From CASQEL01 sp036655975 (lineage in GTDB: Bacteria > Desulfobacterota > Desulfovibrionia > Desulfovibrionales > Desulfovibrionaceae), in contig JAVVPD010000060.1 of assembly GCA_036655975.1 (NCBI GenBank), positions 1-14,084 on the forward strand: a stretch of DNA of 14,084 nucleotides. The letters are read 5' to 3'. The position numbers and the translations under genes are program-made. Shown piece after piece: positions 1 through 6,481 of this stretch; position 1 is the stretch's first letter; each line of letters starts with the position of its first letter. Below the pieces are notes generated by a model. That model worked only from the letters and a program-made list of their open reading frames with translations. It had not been told where the DNA came from and did not search any database.

Positions 1-240
1 TGCCAGTTCTATTTGGGTGTCGGGGTTAGCCACATCGCCGTCTTCGACAACAATTTTAAACTGGTAGACTTCAATGTCGCCGGTTTCATCATTGTAGCGG
101 ACTTCAACATCCATATCCTCGCTGAAACGGCGCAGCACCGAAGTGCGAACGGCTTCTTCAAGGGTATCCACGAGCATGTCGCGGTTAAGTCCTTTATCTT
201 TGCTGATCTGGTCAATGGCTTTTTTAAGCTCAAGGTTCAT
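1..240 (-). CDS. nusA: Transcription termination/antitermination factor NusA, N-terminal part (cut by window edge)
   Basis: NusA binds RNA polymerase and nascent RNA and modulates pausing, intrinsic termination and antitermination. Only the first 80 codons are present; the reading frame is still open at base 1. The translation begins MNLELKKAIDQISKDKGL, followed by a DMLVDTLEEAV stretch and a VEVRYNDETGDIEVYQFK segment, which is the classical NusA N-terminal polymerase-binding domain. The ATG at 240 has a strong GGAGG Shine-Dalgarno 6 bases upstream. The gene follows rimP on the same strand after 72 bases with no promoter or terminator visible between them, giving the widespread rimP-nusA order. 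Expression probably depends on the promoter and hairpin in front of rimP. The S1, KH and C-terminal domains lie outside the window, so intactness cannot be judged. Confidence 0.95.
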   Translation of the reverse strand, partial: MNLELKKAIDQISKDKGLNRDMLVDTLEEAVRTSVLRRFSEDMDVEVRYNDETGDIEVYQFKIVVEDGDVANPDTQIELA

Positions 241-312
241 AGTGCCTCCGGCCTTGCGGCGCGTGCCTGTCTGTATAATATCGACGAGTGACTTACCGCG
301 TCCGAATATATG

Positions 313-945
313 CTATTTACTTTCTGCACGCTTTTTGCCCGGCTTGACGGGATCAATGAAAACGTGAACTCGTTGGATTTTCCGCACTTCTTCCCAGGTG
401 ACGGTAAGGCGGAGTGCCGCATCTGCCGTCTGGGGTTCTTGTTCTGGTGTGCCTTCTGTTTGCAGAGGGGCAGGCAGCAGAGTAAAGTCGTGTTCGCCGA
501 CTTCCACAAGGGTTCCCGTAAATTTTTTGCGTCCGGGCCAAGCTTCTGGTGATTCGTTGAGCACCAGTTCCATAAGGTCGCCCACAAAGGGGCTTAGTTG
601 CGCCAGATGAAAAAAGCGGCGCGACAGACCCGGCGAAGACACTTCCAATACGTAAGCATCCGTAAAAATATCTTCTACTTCCAGTGCCAAACCCACCATG
701 CGCGAAATGCTCGCACACTGTTCAATACTGGCGGAGGGGCGTGGCCCTTGCTCGTGCACTAAATCGCCTGAAGCGTCTGCGTGGACTTCTTCACTGGCAG
801 GGGTGGCAAGGGGCACGTCGACATAAATGCGGACAACCGTGCGCCCGGACTGGAGAATATCTATGCCCCATATCTCCAGACCACAGGACGCGACCACAGG
901 TTCCGCAATGCGGGTCAGGGTGTCCATAAGTGAAGGTCGGGCCAT
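313..945 (-). CDS. rimP: Ribosome maturation factor RimP
   Basis: RimP assists maturation of the 30S ribosomal subunit in the cytoplasm. The 210-residue product shows the family core: CGLEIWGIDI and VVRIYVDVP in the N-terminal half, SIEQCASISRMVGLALE, then the hallmark YVLEVSSPGLSR. The C-terminal half has a small beta domain (FTGTLVEVGEHDFTLL) ending in a basic KPGKKRAESK tail. It is longer than the usual 150-170 residues: about 26 acidic, low-complexity residues sit between VDVP and SIEQC, and a Glu/Gln-rich stretch (EGTPEQEPQ) lies near the end. The ATG at 945 is chosen because AAGGAA stands 8 bases upstream. In-frame ATGs at 963 and 1059 exist, but the first lies immediately after a terminator U-tract and both lack a ribosome-binding site. 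It is followed by nusA. Confidence 0.95.
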   Translation of the reverse strand: MARPSLMDTLTRIAEPVVASCGLEIWGIDILQSGRTVVRIYVDVPLATPASEEVHADASGDLVHEQGPRPSASIEQCASISRMVGLALEVEDIFTDAYVLEVSSPGLSRRFFHLAQLSPFVGDLMELVLNESPEAWPGRKKFTGTLVEVGEHDFTLLPAPLQTEGTPEQEPQTADAALRLTVTWEEVRKIQRVHVFIDPVKPGKKRAESK

Positions 946-962
946 AAAATTGTTCCTTTGCA

Positions 963-994
963 TAAAAAAAAGGGGGCCTTGCATCAGGCCACCC
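963..994 (-). terminator. Intrinsic terminator / candidate attenuator in the rimP leader
   Basis: Read on the minus strand, GGGTGGCCT pairs with AGGCCCCC around a six-base loop: an 8-bp GC-rich stem with one bulged U. It is followed at once by eight U (plus-strand A at 964-971). This is a textbook rho-independent terminator. It ends only about 18 bases before the rimP start codon, leaving no room for a promoter behind it, so all rimP-nusA transcription must cross it. It could simply end mutY transcripts, but the promoter at 1078-1107 lies upstream of it, which favours a read-through or attenuation role. Confidence 0.8.
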
Positions 995-1077
995 CGTTGT
1001 GAACTTGCGTGTTCTGCATCAGGATGATGAAATAACCGTATTTGTGAAAACACTGGCATTCCAACTGAACCAACGGG

Positions 1078-1107
1078 ACTTTAGACTCTTCGGGGCGTTA
1101 TTGTCAA
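1078..1107 (-). promoter_or_regulatory. Sigma70-type promoter for rimP-nusA
   Basis: A perfect -35 TTGACA (1107-1102) is followed after 18 bases by TAAAGT (1083-1078), which matches TATAAT at four of six positions. The -35 overlaps the mutY stop codon. A start near 1071 would give a leader of about 125 bases containing the terminator hairpin at 963-994. No other equally good promoter was seen between mutY and rimP. Confidence 0.6.
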
Positions 1108-2210
1108 GCTTTTTCCGCATAGGCGCCAAATACTTGATCCGCCAATTTGCGGTGTGCTGCGGGCATGCCCAGGCGGGTCATGTCGGGCGGGTGTAGCCAG
1201 CGGTATTCGCTGGCTGCCGTCAACACGGGCGGTGTGGGTTTGTCCGGCGTGGAGCTGTCTTGGAGTTCTAAACTGAAACAATGCAGCTTGATACGGTAGG
1301 TGGTGTAGCCGTGGCGGATAATGCCGAGTTTTTCTTTTACGCGCACGGCAAAGCCTGTTTCTTCCATAAATTCGCGTACAAGGGCTTGTTCCGGACTTTC
1401 GCCTTCTTCAATGCGTCCGCCCGGAAATTCCCATAATTTGCCCCACACCCCTGTAGCCAGCCGTTTTTGCATAAAATAGGCATTGTTGTGGTGTAAAATT
1501 CCGGTCACCACCATTAGGGACGTGGTGGGCGTGCTTTTACCGCGCACGGGGCGCTCGTGGGTGATATTCAGGTAATGGCTTTGGCACATGGTCTGCAAAG
1601 GGCACATTTCGCACAGGGCTTTTTTTCGGCATACTAAGGCCCCCAGTTCCATCATGGCCTGGTTGTGCATACGCGCTTGCCCCTTGGGCAGGAGGGCTTT
1701 TGCCAGTTTACGTACGCGGCTGGCGGCGGGTTCTTGCTTCAGGGGCGTATCAATATCGAACACGCGGGCGATGACCCGCTCCACATTGGCATCGATGCAG
1801 GCCGTGTCTGCCCCAAAGGCGATACTGGCAATGGCGCCGGCGGTGTACGGGCCGATGCCGGGCAGGGCACGAATATCGTTGAGGGCGGAGGGGAAGAGGC
1901 CATGGTGTCTATCTATAATGATACGCGCGGCTTTGTGCAGATTGCGGGCGCGGGAATAATAGCCGAGGCCTTCCCATTGGTGCAGAATGTCTTCCTCCGG
2001 TGCGGCGGCCACAGCGGCAATGTTGGGGAAGCGCTGCATCCAGCGTTCAAAATAGCTGACACCGCGCTCCATTTGGGTTTGCTGGAGCATGATTTCAGAA
2101 ATCCACACCGCATAGGGGCTATAGTCGCGGCGCCACGGAAGCGGGCGCTGGTGCAGGGCAAACCATGTGTGCAGGGCCTGCCGCATGGGGGGGATTGTAG
2201 CGCGTGTCAT
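1104..2210 (-). CDS. mutY: A/G-specific adenine DNA glycosylase MutY with C-terminal Nudix domain
   Basis: MutY removes adenine mispaired with 8-oxoguanine or guanine in base-excision repair. The 368 residues carry the full glycosylase layout: LPWR (24-27), SEIMLQQTQ with catalytic Glu39, the helix-hairpin-helix LPGIGPYTAGAI (116-127), and the catalytic Asp140 in CIDANVERV. A cysteine cluster for the [4Fe-4S] site follows (C194, C200, C203, C209). The first cysteine spacing is five residues, where the family usually has six. The C-terminal domain holds a complete Nudix box, G265-x5-E271-x7-REFMEETGF, although this motif is normally degenerate in MutY. The start at 2210 has only a poor ribosome-binding site; Met9 is an alternative. 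It is transcribed divergently from the FmdE-fusion gene and precedes rimP. Confidence 0.95.
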   Translation of the reverse strand: MTRATIPPMRQALHTWFALHQRPLPWRRDYSPYAVWISEIMLQQTQMERGVSYFERWMQRFPNIAAVAAAPEEDILHQWEGLGYYSRARNLHKAARIIIDRHHGLFPSALNDIRALPGIGPYTAGAIASIAFGADTACIDANVERVIARVFDIDTPLKQEPAASRVRKLAKALLPKGQARMHNQAMMELGALVCRKKALCEMCPLQTMCQSHYLNITHERPVRGKSTPTTSLMVVTGILHHNNAYFMQKRLATGVWGKLWEFPGGRIEEGESPEQALVREFMEETGFAVRVKEKLGIIRHGYTTYRIKLHCFSLELQDSSTPDKPTPPVLTAASEYRWLHPPDMTRLGMPAAHRKLADQVFGAYAEKA

Positions 2211-2261
2211 GCCTGCGGGTGTAGCTTTTTTTGTCGCTCAGGGCAAGGTGGGGCTGGGGCG

Positions 2262-2290
2262 TTGTCATTGCGGACAGGATACCGTATAGG
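2262..2290 (+). promoter_or_regulatory. Promoter candidate for the FmdE/molybdopterin gene
   Basis: TTGTCA (2262-2267) and TATAGG (2285-2290) are separated by exactly 17 bases and match the sigma70 consensus at five and four of six positions. The start codon lies 54 bases downstream of the -10. It overlaps a promoter-like pair on the opposite strand that could serve mutY. Confidence 0.5.
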
Positions 2291-2305
2291 TGTGAACAAT
2301 GTTAA
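2276..2305 (-). promoter_or_regulatory. Possible promoter for mutY
   Basis: On the minus strand TTAACA (2305-2300) and TATCCT (2281-2276) are 18 bases apart, five and four of six matches to consensus. It would start transcription about 60 bases before the mutY ATG. It is weaker than the opposing candidate and physically overlaps it, so simultaneous use is unlikely. Confidence 0.3.
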
Positions 2306-2343
2306 CGTGTATGTTTGGTGTGTAGTCAGCTAAGGAGAGTTCT

Positions 2344-3978
2344 ATGCTCATAGGCCCATGGTCGCATGACGAATTTATGGACGAAGCGCGTAAATTTCAT
2401 GGTTATCCTGCTCCGGGTTTGATTATTGGCGGATATATGGTGACCATGGCGCGCGCTGCCTTGCCCCAAGGAATTTTATTTGATGCCATTTCTGAAACGG
2501 TGCAATGTTTGCCCGATGCGGTGCAATTATTGACCCCCTGCACCGTGGGCAACGGTTGGCTACGCATTGTTAATTTTGGTATTTATGCGGTGTCGCTGTT
2601 TGATAAACGCAGCGGGGAAGGCTTTCGGGTGCGGCTGGACGTGAGCAAACTCGGGCCATGGCCGGAAATTCGGGCGTGGTTTTTGAAAGAAAAAGCCAAA
2701 TCTGAGCAAAATACCCATGATTTGCAAGATCAGATAAGGGATGCGGGTACCCAAATATTGAGCATGAGCCCCATTGTTGTGCGCCCGGATGTTCTTATCC
2801 ATAAAGGTAAGGGTCGGGTTGTGCCTTGCCCCCTGTGCGGAGACTGGTATCCCGCCAGTTTCGGGGGTATCTGCCGTTCTTGTCAGGGAGAAAGCCCCTA
2901 TACCGAAGGGCCGGGCCTGTCCTTTACGGCGGAGCCTGCGCTCAGCGCGCTTCCCGTTGCAGAAGCCGTGGGCAAGCATGCCCTGCACGACATGACACGC
3001 ATTATTCCTGAGCAGGAAAAAGGCCCCGCCTTTACCGCCGGGCAGGAATTTACCGCCGGTGATGTTTGCCGTTTGCAGCACATGGGGCGCAACCGTGTGT
3101 ATGTGCTGGAAGATGCGGTACACGGCGAATGTTGCGAAGACTGGGTGCACGAAAATACGGCGGTTACCGCTTTTGCCGAAGCCATGCCCGGCACCTGTGT
3201 CCGCGCGGAAGGCGCCCCTCGGGAAGGGAAAATCAATTTCAGTGCCACTGTCGACGGTTTGTTGTCGGTAGACGTGGCGCGGCTGGAGCGTTTTAACCTT
3301 GTCCCCCATGTCATGTGCACCACCCGCCACCATATGAGTGTTATTCATACGGGAACCCGCATTGCGGGGACGCGGGCCATTCCCTTATACCTTTCACGGA
3401 CGGATTTCATTAAGGCTATGGCTGTGCTTGAGGAGGGCCCATTATTTAAGGTTATGCCCATGCGGAGGGCACAGGTGGGCATTCTGGTGACCGGCACTGA
3501 AGTTTTTCAGGGGCTGATTCAAGATAAATTTGAGCCTATTATCACCCAAAAGGCCCAGAGCCTGCACTGTCAGGTGGTTGCAAGCCGCATTGCGCCGGAC
3601 GACGCCACGCATATTAGCCGCTGCGTTGCCGAGCTTATGGACGCCGGCGCGGATCTGATTATCACCACTGCGGGCCTGTCTGTTGACCCTGACGACGTAA
3701 CCCGCAAGGCGCTTATGGACGCGGGCCTGACGGATGTTCTCTACGGTATTCCCGTTTTGCCCGGCACCATGACCTTAATGGGCCGCATCGGTACTGTGCA
3801 GGTGCTCGGTGTGCCCGCGTGTGCCTTATTCTATAAAACCACGGGGCTGGATTTGATTTTGCCCCGCCTGTTAGCCAATGCCCCCATCACGCGGCTGGAA
3901 TTGGCCCGTTTGGGCAATGGCGGCCTGTGCATGGAATGCAAGAGTTGTGTCTTCCCCAAGTGTCCCTTTGGGAGATAA
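2344..3978 (+). CDS. FmdE-family zinc-finger domain fused to a MoeA-like molybdopterin-binding domain
   Basis: The 544-residue protein has two halves. Residues 10-185 resemble FmdE, a protein associated with molybdenum formylmethanofuran dehydrogenase operons: FHGYPAPGLIIGG, then C55-x2-DAVQLLTPCT-x-G, and a zinc ribbon CPLCG...CRSC (C162, C165, C177, C180). From about 205 a MoeA-like module begins (VAEAVGKHALHDMTRIIP, KGPAFTAGQEFTAGDVCRL). The molybdopterin-binding fold follows near 378 (VGILVTGTEVFQG) with TTAGLSVDPDDVT near 445. The last 16 residues hold a second cluster, C529-x2-C532-x2-C535-x4-C540P. Such fusions are known in sulfate reducers, sometimes labelled molybdopterin-binding or trehalose-binding protein. 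A role in Mo/W cofactor handling for enzymes such as formate dehydrogenase is inference. The start has AAGGAG 8 bases upstream. No signal peptide is visible, so it is likely cytoplasmic. Confidence 0.85.
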   Translation: MLIGPWSHDEFMDEARKFHGYPAPGLIIGGYMVTMARAALPQGILFDAISETVQCLPDAVQLLTPCTVGNGWLRIVNFGIYAVSLFDKRSGEGFRVRLDVSKLGPWPEIRAWFLKEKAKSEQNTHDLQDQIRDAGTQILSMSPIVVRPDVLIHKGKGRVVPCPLCGDWYPASFGGICRSCQGESPYTEGPGLSFTAEPALSALPVAEAVGKHALHDMTRIIPEQEKGPAFTAGQEFTAGDVCRLQHMGRNRVYVLEDAVHGECCEDWVHENTAVTAFAEAMPGTCVRAEGAPREGKINFSATVDGLLSVDVARLERFNLVPHVMCTTRHHMSVIHTGTRIAGTRAIPLYLSRTDFIKAMAVLEEGPLFKVMPMRRAQVGILVTGTEVFQGLIQDKFEPIITQKAQSLHCQVVASRIAPDDATHISRCVAELMDAGADLIITTAGLSVDPDDVTRKALMDAGLTDVLYGIPVLPGTMTLMGRIGTVQVLGVPACALFYKTTGLDLILPRLLANAPITRLELARLGNGGLCMECKSCVFPKCPFGR

Positions 3979-4045
3979 TTTTTTACTGGTTATTTGTCGC
4001 CTTTTGTGGCACTGAGATCCATCAATTTGTAAGGAGAATACCCGC

Positions 4046-4555
4046 ATGAGTCAAAATCCCGTTGTATTACTGGAAACATCTTCTGGTGATATCTTGATTG
4101 AGCTGTTCGCCGACAAGGCGCCGGAAACCGTGGCGAACTTTTTGGAATATGTGGACAGCGGCTTTTATGCCAATACCATTTTTCATCGCGTGATCAAAAA
4201 CTTTATGATTCAGGGCGGCGGCATGGGCGTGCGTATGGACGAAAAAGCCACCCGTCCCCCCGTGAAAAACGAAGCCGATAACGGCTTGAAGAACGAAAGG
4301 GGCACTGTTGCCATGGCCCGCACCATGGACCCGCACAGCGCCTCGGCCCAATTTTTTGTTAATTTGGTGGACAACGATTTTTTGAACCACTCTGAACCCA
4401 CCACGCAGGGCTGGGGCTATTGCGTGTTCGGTAAAGTGACCGAAGGCATGGACGTGGCGGACAAGATTGCCAAACTCAAAACAAAATCTGCCGGAATGCA
4501 CGAGGACGTGCCCGTGGACATGGTGGTCATTACCGCTGCCAGCCGCTTTGAATAG
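4046..4555 (+). CDS. ppiB: Cytosolic cyclophilin-type peptidyl-prolyl cis-trans isomerase
   Basis: The enzyme interconverts cis and trans X-Pro bonds during protein folding. The 169-residue product closely follows the PpiB type: KAPETVANFLEYVDSGFY, the catalytic IFHRVIKNFMIQGG with the conserved Arg48, NEADNGLKNERGTVAMAR, HSASAQFFVNLVDNDFLNH, and GWGYCVFGKVTEGMDVADKI. The family's tryptophan position (the cyclosporin contact in human cyclophilin A) is Phe in NDFLNH, as in bacterial PpiB. There is no signal peptide, hence the cytosolic assignment. AAGGAGA stands about 9 bases before the ATG. It lies 67 bases behind the FmdE-fusion gene; no convincing terminator or promoter was seen in that gap, so co-transcription is possible. 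No clear terminator follows it, only a T7 run at 4601-4607 without a good stem. Confidence 0.96.
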   Translation: MSQNPVVLLETSSGDILIELFADKAPETVANFLEYVDSGFYANTIFHRVIKNFMIQGGGMGVRMDEKATRPPVKNEADNGLKNERGTVAMARTMDPHSASAQFFVNLVDNDFLNHSEPTTQGWGYCVFGKVTEGMDVADKIAKLKTKSAGMHEDVPVDMVVITAASRFE

Positions 4556-4724
4556 AAACACACGCGGCATAAGGCGCGGTCACGGGGAAAATGCGTAAAG
4601 TTTTTTTGGGGAAATAAAAAAAATATTTTTACTTGTGAAAATAATTAATATGGTAAAATTATTGAATAATATTTTTTTATCAAAAAATATTTTCGCTCAA
4701 GTAAAAAAATTTGCACCAAAACAC
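4556..4724 (+). promoter_or_regulatory. AT-rich, gene-free region upstream of the porin promoter
   Basis: This stretch has A- and T-tracts of 5-8 bases (e.g. 4601-4607, 4616-4623, 4672-4678, 4703-4709) and is markedly richer in A+T than its neighbours. It includes a perfect 10-bp inverted repeat, AATATTTTTT / AAAAAATATT (4668-4677 and 4682-4691), and a TTGTGA half-site at 4633. It looks like an upstream activating, curved or silencer region for the porin. No coding capacity is credible. The tracts are not spaced in clean helical phase. Confidence 0.4.
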
Positions 4725-4753
4725 TTGCCACCGCCATTGAGATCGCTTATAGA
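4725..4753 (+). promoter_or_regulatory. Porin promoter
   Basis: TTGCCA (4725-4730) and TATAGA (4748-4753) are 17 bases apart, five and four of six matches to the sigma70 consensus. Transcription from about 4760 would give a leader of roughly 75 bases containing two small stem-loops: TGCGG/CCGCA (4759-4775) and GTTTTG-TCA-CAAAAC (4781-4795). The AT-rich block lies immediately upstream, where an UP element would act. Confidence 0.55.
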
Positions 4754-4834
4754 TGAGCTGCGGGCGAAATCCGCACTACTGTTTTGTCACAAAACTGCAT
4801 GGATAAACGTGCAAAATTTAAGGAAGGTATTCAC

Positions 4835-6373
4835 ATGAAAAAGCTTGCAACACTTCTTTTGGCCGCTGGCCTCGTGTTCAGTGCAGCCACCGGTGCTAGC
4901 GCTATTGATTTCAAAGCGAAGGGTCAATGGCTCATGAGCTTTGATTATGGTCAGGACATGATCTCCAAAAACCGCAATGGTCGTAATGTCGGTGGCTCTG
5001 GCTACAGCAACAAGTCCGACAGCTTTGACGCCCAACAGCGTGTACGTTTGCAGTTGGACGCGGTAGCTTCTGAATCTTTGTCCGGTACCGTGTACTTTGA
5101 AATTGGCAACCAGCGTTGGGGCCAGGCCACCAATGGCGGCGCTCTGGGTGCTGACGGTACTGTGGTTGAAGTAAAGCGTGCCTACTTGGACTGGATTGTT
5201 CCCCAGACCGACCTGAAGATTCGTATGGGTCTGCAAGGCGTAGCTCTGCCCGCATTCAGCAACGGCGCTTCCCAAGTGTTTGATAACGACGTAGCCGGCA
5301 TCACTGCTTCCTACAAGTTTAACGACACCGTGGCCGCCACCCTGTTGTGGGCTCGTCCTTACAACGACAACTTTGAGGGTGATGAAACTCTCGGGCATAG
5401 GGCTTCTAAGAACTTCCTTGACAACTTAGACATGTTTGCCCTGCTCGTGCCCCTGACCTTTGACGGCGTGAAAGTGACCCCTTGGGTGTCTTACGCTGCC
5501 GTGGGTAAGAACGTTAGCGTTAATCTTGATGATTCTGAAAACGTAGGTTCCAACAACAAGTACACATCGTACTACGTTGCGGGCATGACCCCTGCTGCTT
5601 ATGCACAGAAGAATGGCAAGCGTGGCGATGCGTACGGTTCTGCATTCTGGGCTGGCATCACCGGCGAAGTGACCGTGGCTGATCCTTTCCGCTTTGCATG
5701 GGACGCTAACTACGGTTCTTACACCAACGGCATTGAAGCCCAAAAGCGCGAAGGTTACTACTTGTCCATCTTGGGCGAATACAAAATGGATTGGGCAACC
5801 CCCGGTCTGTATGCTTGGTACTCCTCGGGTGATGACAGCAACGTAAAGAACGGCTCCGAACGTATGCCTTCTTTGTCTGCTGACTCCGCTTCTGACGGCT
5901 TCTCCACCTATGCCACCATTGGCGATCCTTACATCGCTCGTGACGGCGTGCTGTCCAACAACTGGATTGGCACTTGGGGTATCGGCGCTCGCTTGAAGGA
6001 CATCTCCTACTTGGAAGACCTGAAGCACACCTTCCGCATCAACTACATTGCCGGTACCAACAGCCCCACCATGGCTAAGTACATCATGGGCAAAAAGGGC
6101 TATACTGACCGTGCCATACACGGCGCTAACATGGGTACACATGACTTCCGTGGCGCTTACGGCACCTATCTGACCACGCAAGACAGCGGTTTGGAATTTG
6201 GCCTGACCACTACCTACAAAATCTATGACAACTTGAACATGTTTGCTGACATGAACTACATTGCTATGTTCATGGATCAATCCCGCTCTGTTTGGGGTAC
6301 CAACAAAGACGGCAAGCACATTCAGTTGCAGGATCCTTGGAACATCAACGTGTCTTTCGTGTACGACTTCTAA
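4835..6373 (+). CDS. Outer-membrane homotrimeric porin, Desulfovibrio type
   Basis: This is a general diffusion beta-barrel of the outer membrane. The 512-residue precursor starts with a classical signal peptide: MKK, a hydrophobic LATLLLAAGLVFSAATG core and an ASA cleavage site, giving a mature start at IDFKAKG. The rest shows alternating aromatic beta-strand segments (GQWLMSFDYG, GYYLSILGEYKMDWA, LYAWYSSGDD, NLNMFADMNYIAMF) and ends in VSFVYDF. The terminal Phe is the usual beta-barrel assembly signal. Met at 4835 is chosen over the upstream in-frame ATG at 4784 because it begins the signal peptide and has AGGAAGG about 7 bases upstream. Codon choice looks more selective than in its neighbours (many AAC, GAC, TAC, GGC codons), as expected for an abundant protein. 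It is monocistronic, between its own promoter and terminator. Confidence 0.93.
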   Translation: MKKLATLLLAAGLVFSAATGASAIDFKAKGQWLMSFDYGQDMISKNRNGRNVGGSGYSNKSDSFDAQQRVRLQLDAVASESLSGTVYFEIGNQRWGQATNGGALGADGTVVEVKRAYLDWIVPQTDLKIRMGLQGVALPAFSNGASQVFDNDVAGITASYKFNDTVAATLLWARPYNDNFEGDETLGHRASKNFLDNLDMFALLVPLTFDGVKVTPWVSYAAVGKNVSVNLDDSENVGSNNKYTSYYVAGMTPAAYAQKNGKRGDAYGSAFWAGITGEVTVADPFRFAWDANYGSYTNGIEAQKREGYYLSILGEYKMDWATPGLYAWYSSGDDSNVKNGSERMPSLSADSASDGFSTYATIGDPYIARDGVLSNNWIGTWGIGARLKDISYLEDLKHTFRINYIAGTNSPTMAKYIMGKKGYTDRAIHGANMGTHDFRGAYGTYLTTQDSGLEFGLTTTYKIYDNLNMFADMNYIAMFMDQSRSVWGTNKDGKHIQLQDPWNINVSFVYDF

Positions 6374-6405
6374 ACCAAGTCTCCACTTAAGCTAAAGTGT
6401 TTTAT

Positions 6406-6440
6406 GGGGAGTCTCCTTCGGGAGGCTCCCCTCATTTTTT
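6406..6440 (+). terminator. Strong rho-independent terminator of the porin gene
   Basis: GGGGAGTCTCC (6406-6416) pairs with GGAGGCTCCCC (6421-6431) through 11 bp, including one G-U, around a UUCG tetraloop. A T6 run follows at 6435-6440. It begins 32 bases after the porin stop. On the minus strand the hairpin lacks a U-tract, so it is a weak stop for cobQ transcripts arriving from the right. Confidence 0.92.
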
Positions 6441-6481
6441 CCTGTTTTTTAGCGGGGAACGCATGGGGGGAGGATGAAAAG

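Noticed and set aside
946..1059. N-terminal extension of RimP from in-frame ATGs at 963 or 1059
   Set aside because: It would be translated through the terminator hairpin, has no ribosome-binding site, and reads as non-homologous sequence before the RimP domain. The ATG at 945 has a well-placed AAGGAA.
2290..2307. Possible Rex operator in front of the FmdE-fusion gene
   Set aside because: Only about 10 of 18 positions match the consensus, and the right half-site is absent.
2560..3348. 262-codon open frame on the minus strand
   Set aside because: It is a shadow of the FmdE-fusion gene, whose own frame has clear domains. The antisense product has no recognisable motif.
4007..4025. Sigma54-like -24 element TGGCAC before ppiB
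   Set aside because: The -12 element at the required spacing is TCCA, not TTGC.
4561..4607. Possible terminator of ppiB ending in T7
   Set aside because: Only short, widely separated complementary pieces (for example GCAT and ATGC) precede the T-run; no compact GC-rich stem could be drawn.
4635..4838. 67-codon open frame upstream of the porin
   Set aside because: It covers the AT-rich block and the porin promoter, has no ribosome-binding site, and its Lys/Ile/Phe-rich content reflects base composition.
5426..6319. 297-codon open frame on the minus strand inside the porin
   Set aside because: Codon bias of the highly expressed porin leaves the antisense frame open. The product has no recognisable features and the porin is certain.
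6384..6399. CACTT/AAGTG stem right after the porin stop
   Set aside because: A 5-bp AT-containing stem is too weak to be a terminator beside the 11-bp UUCG hairpin that follows.
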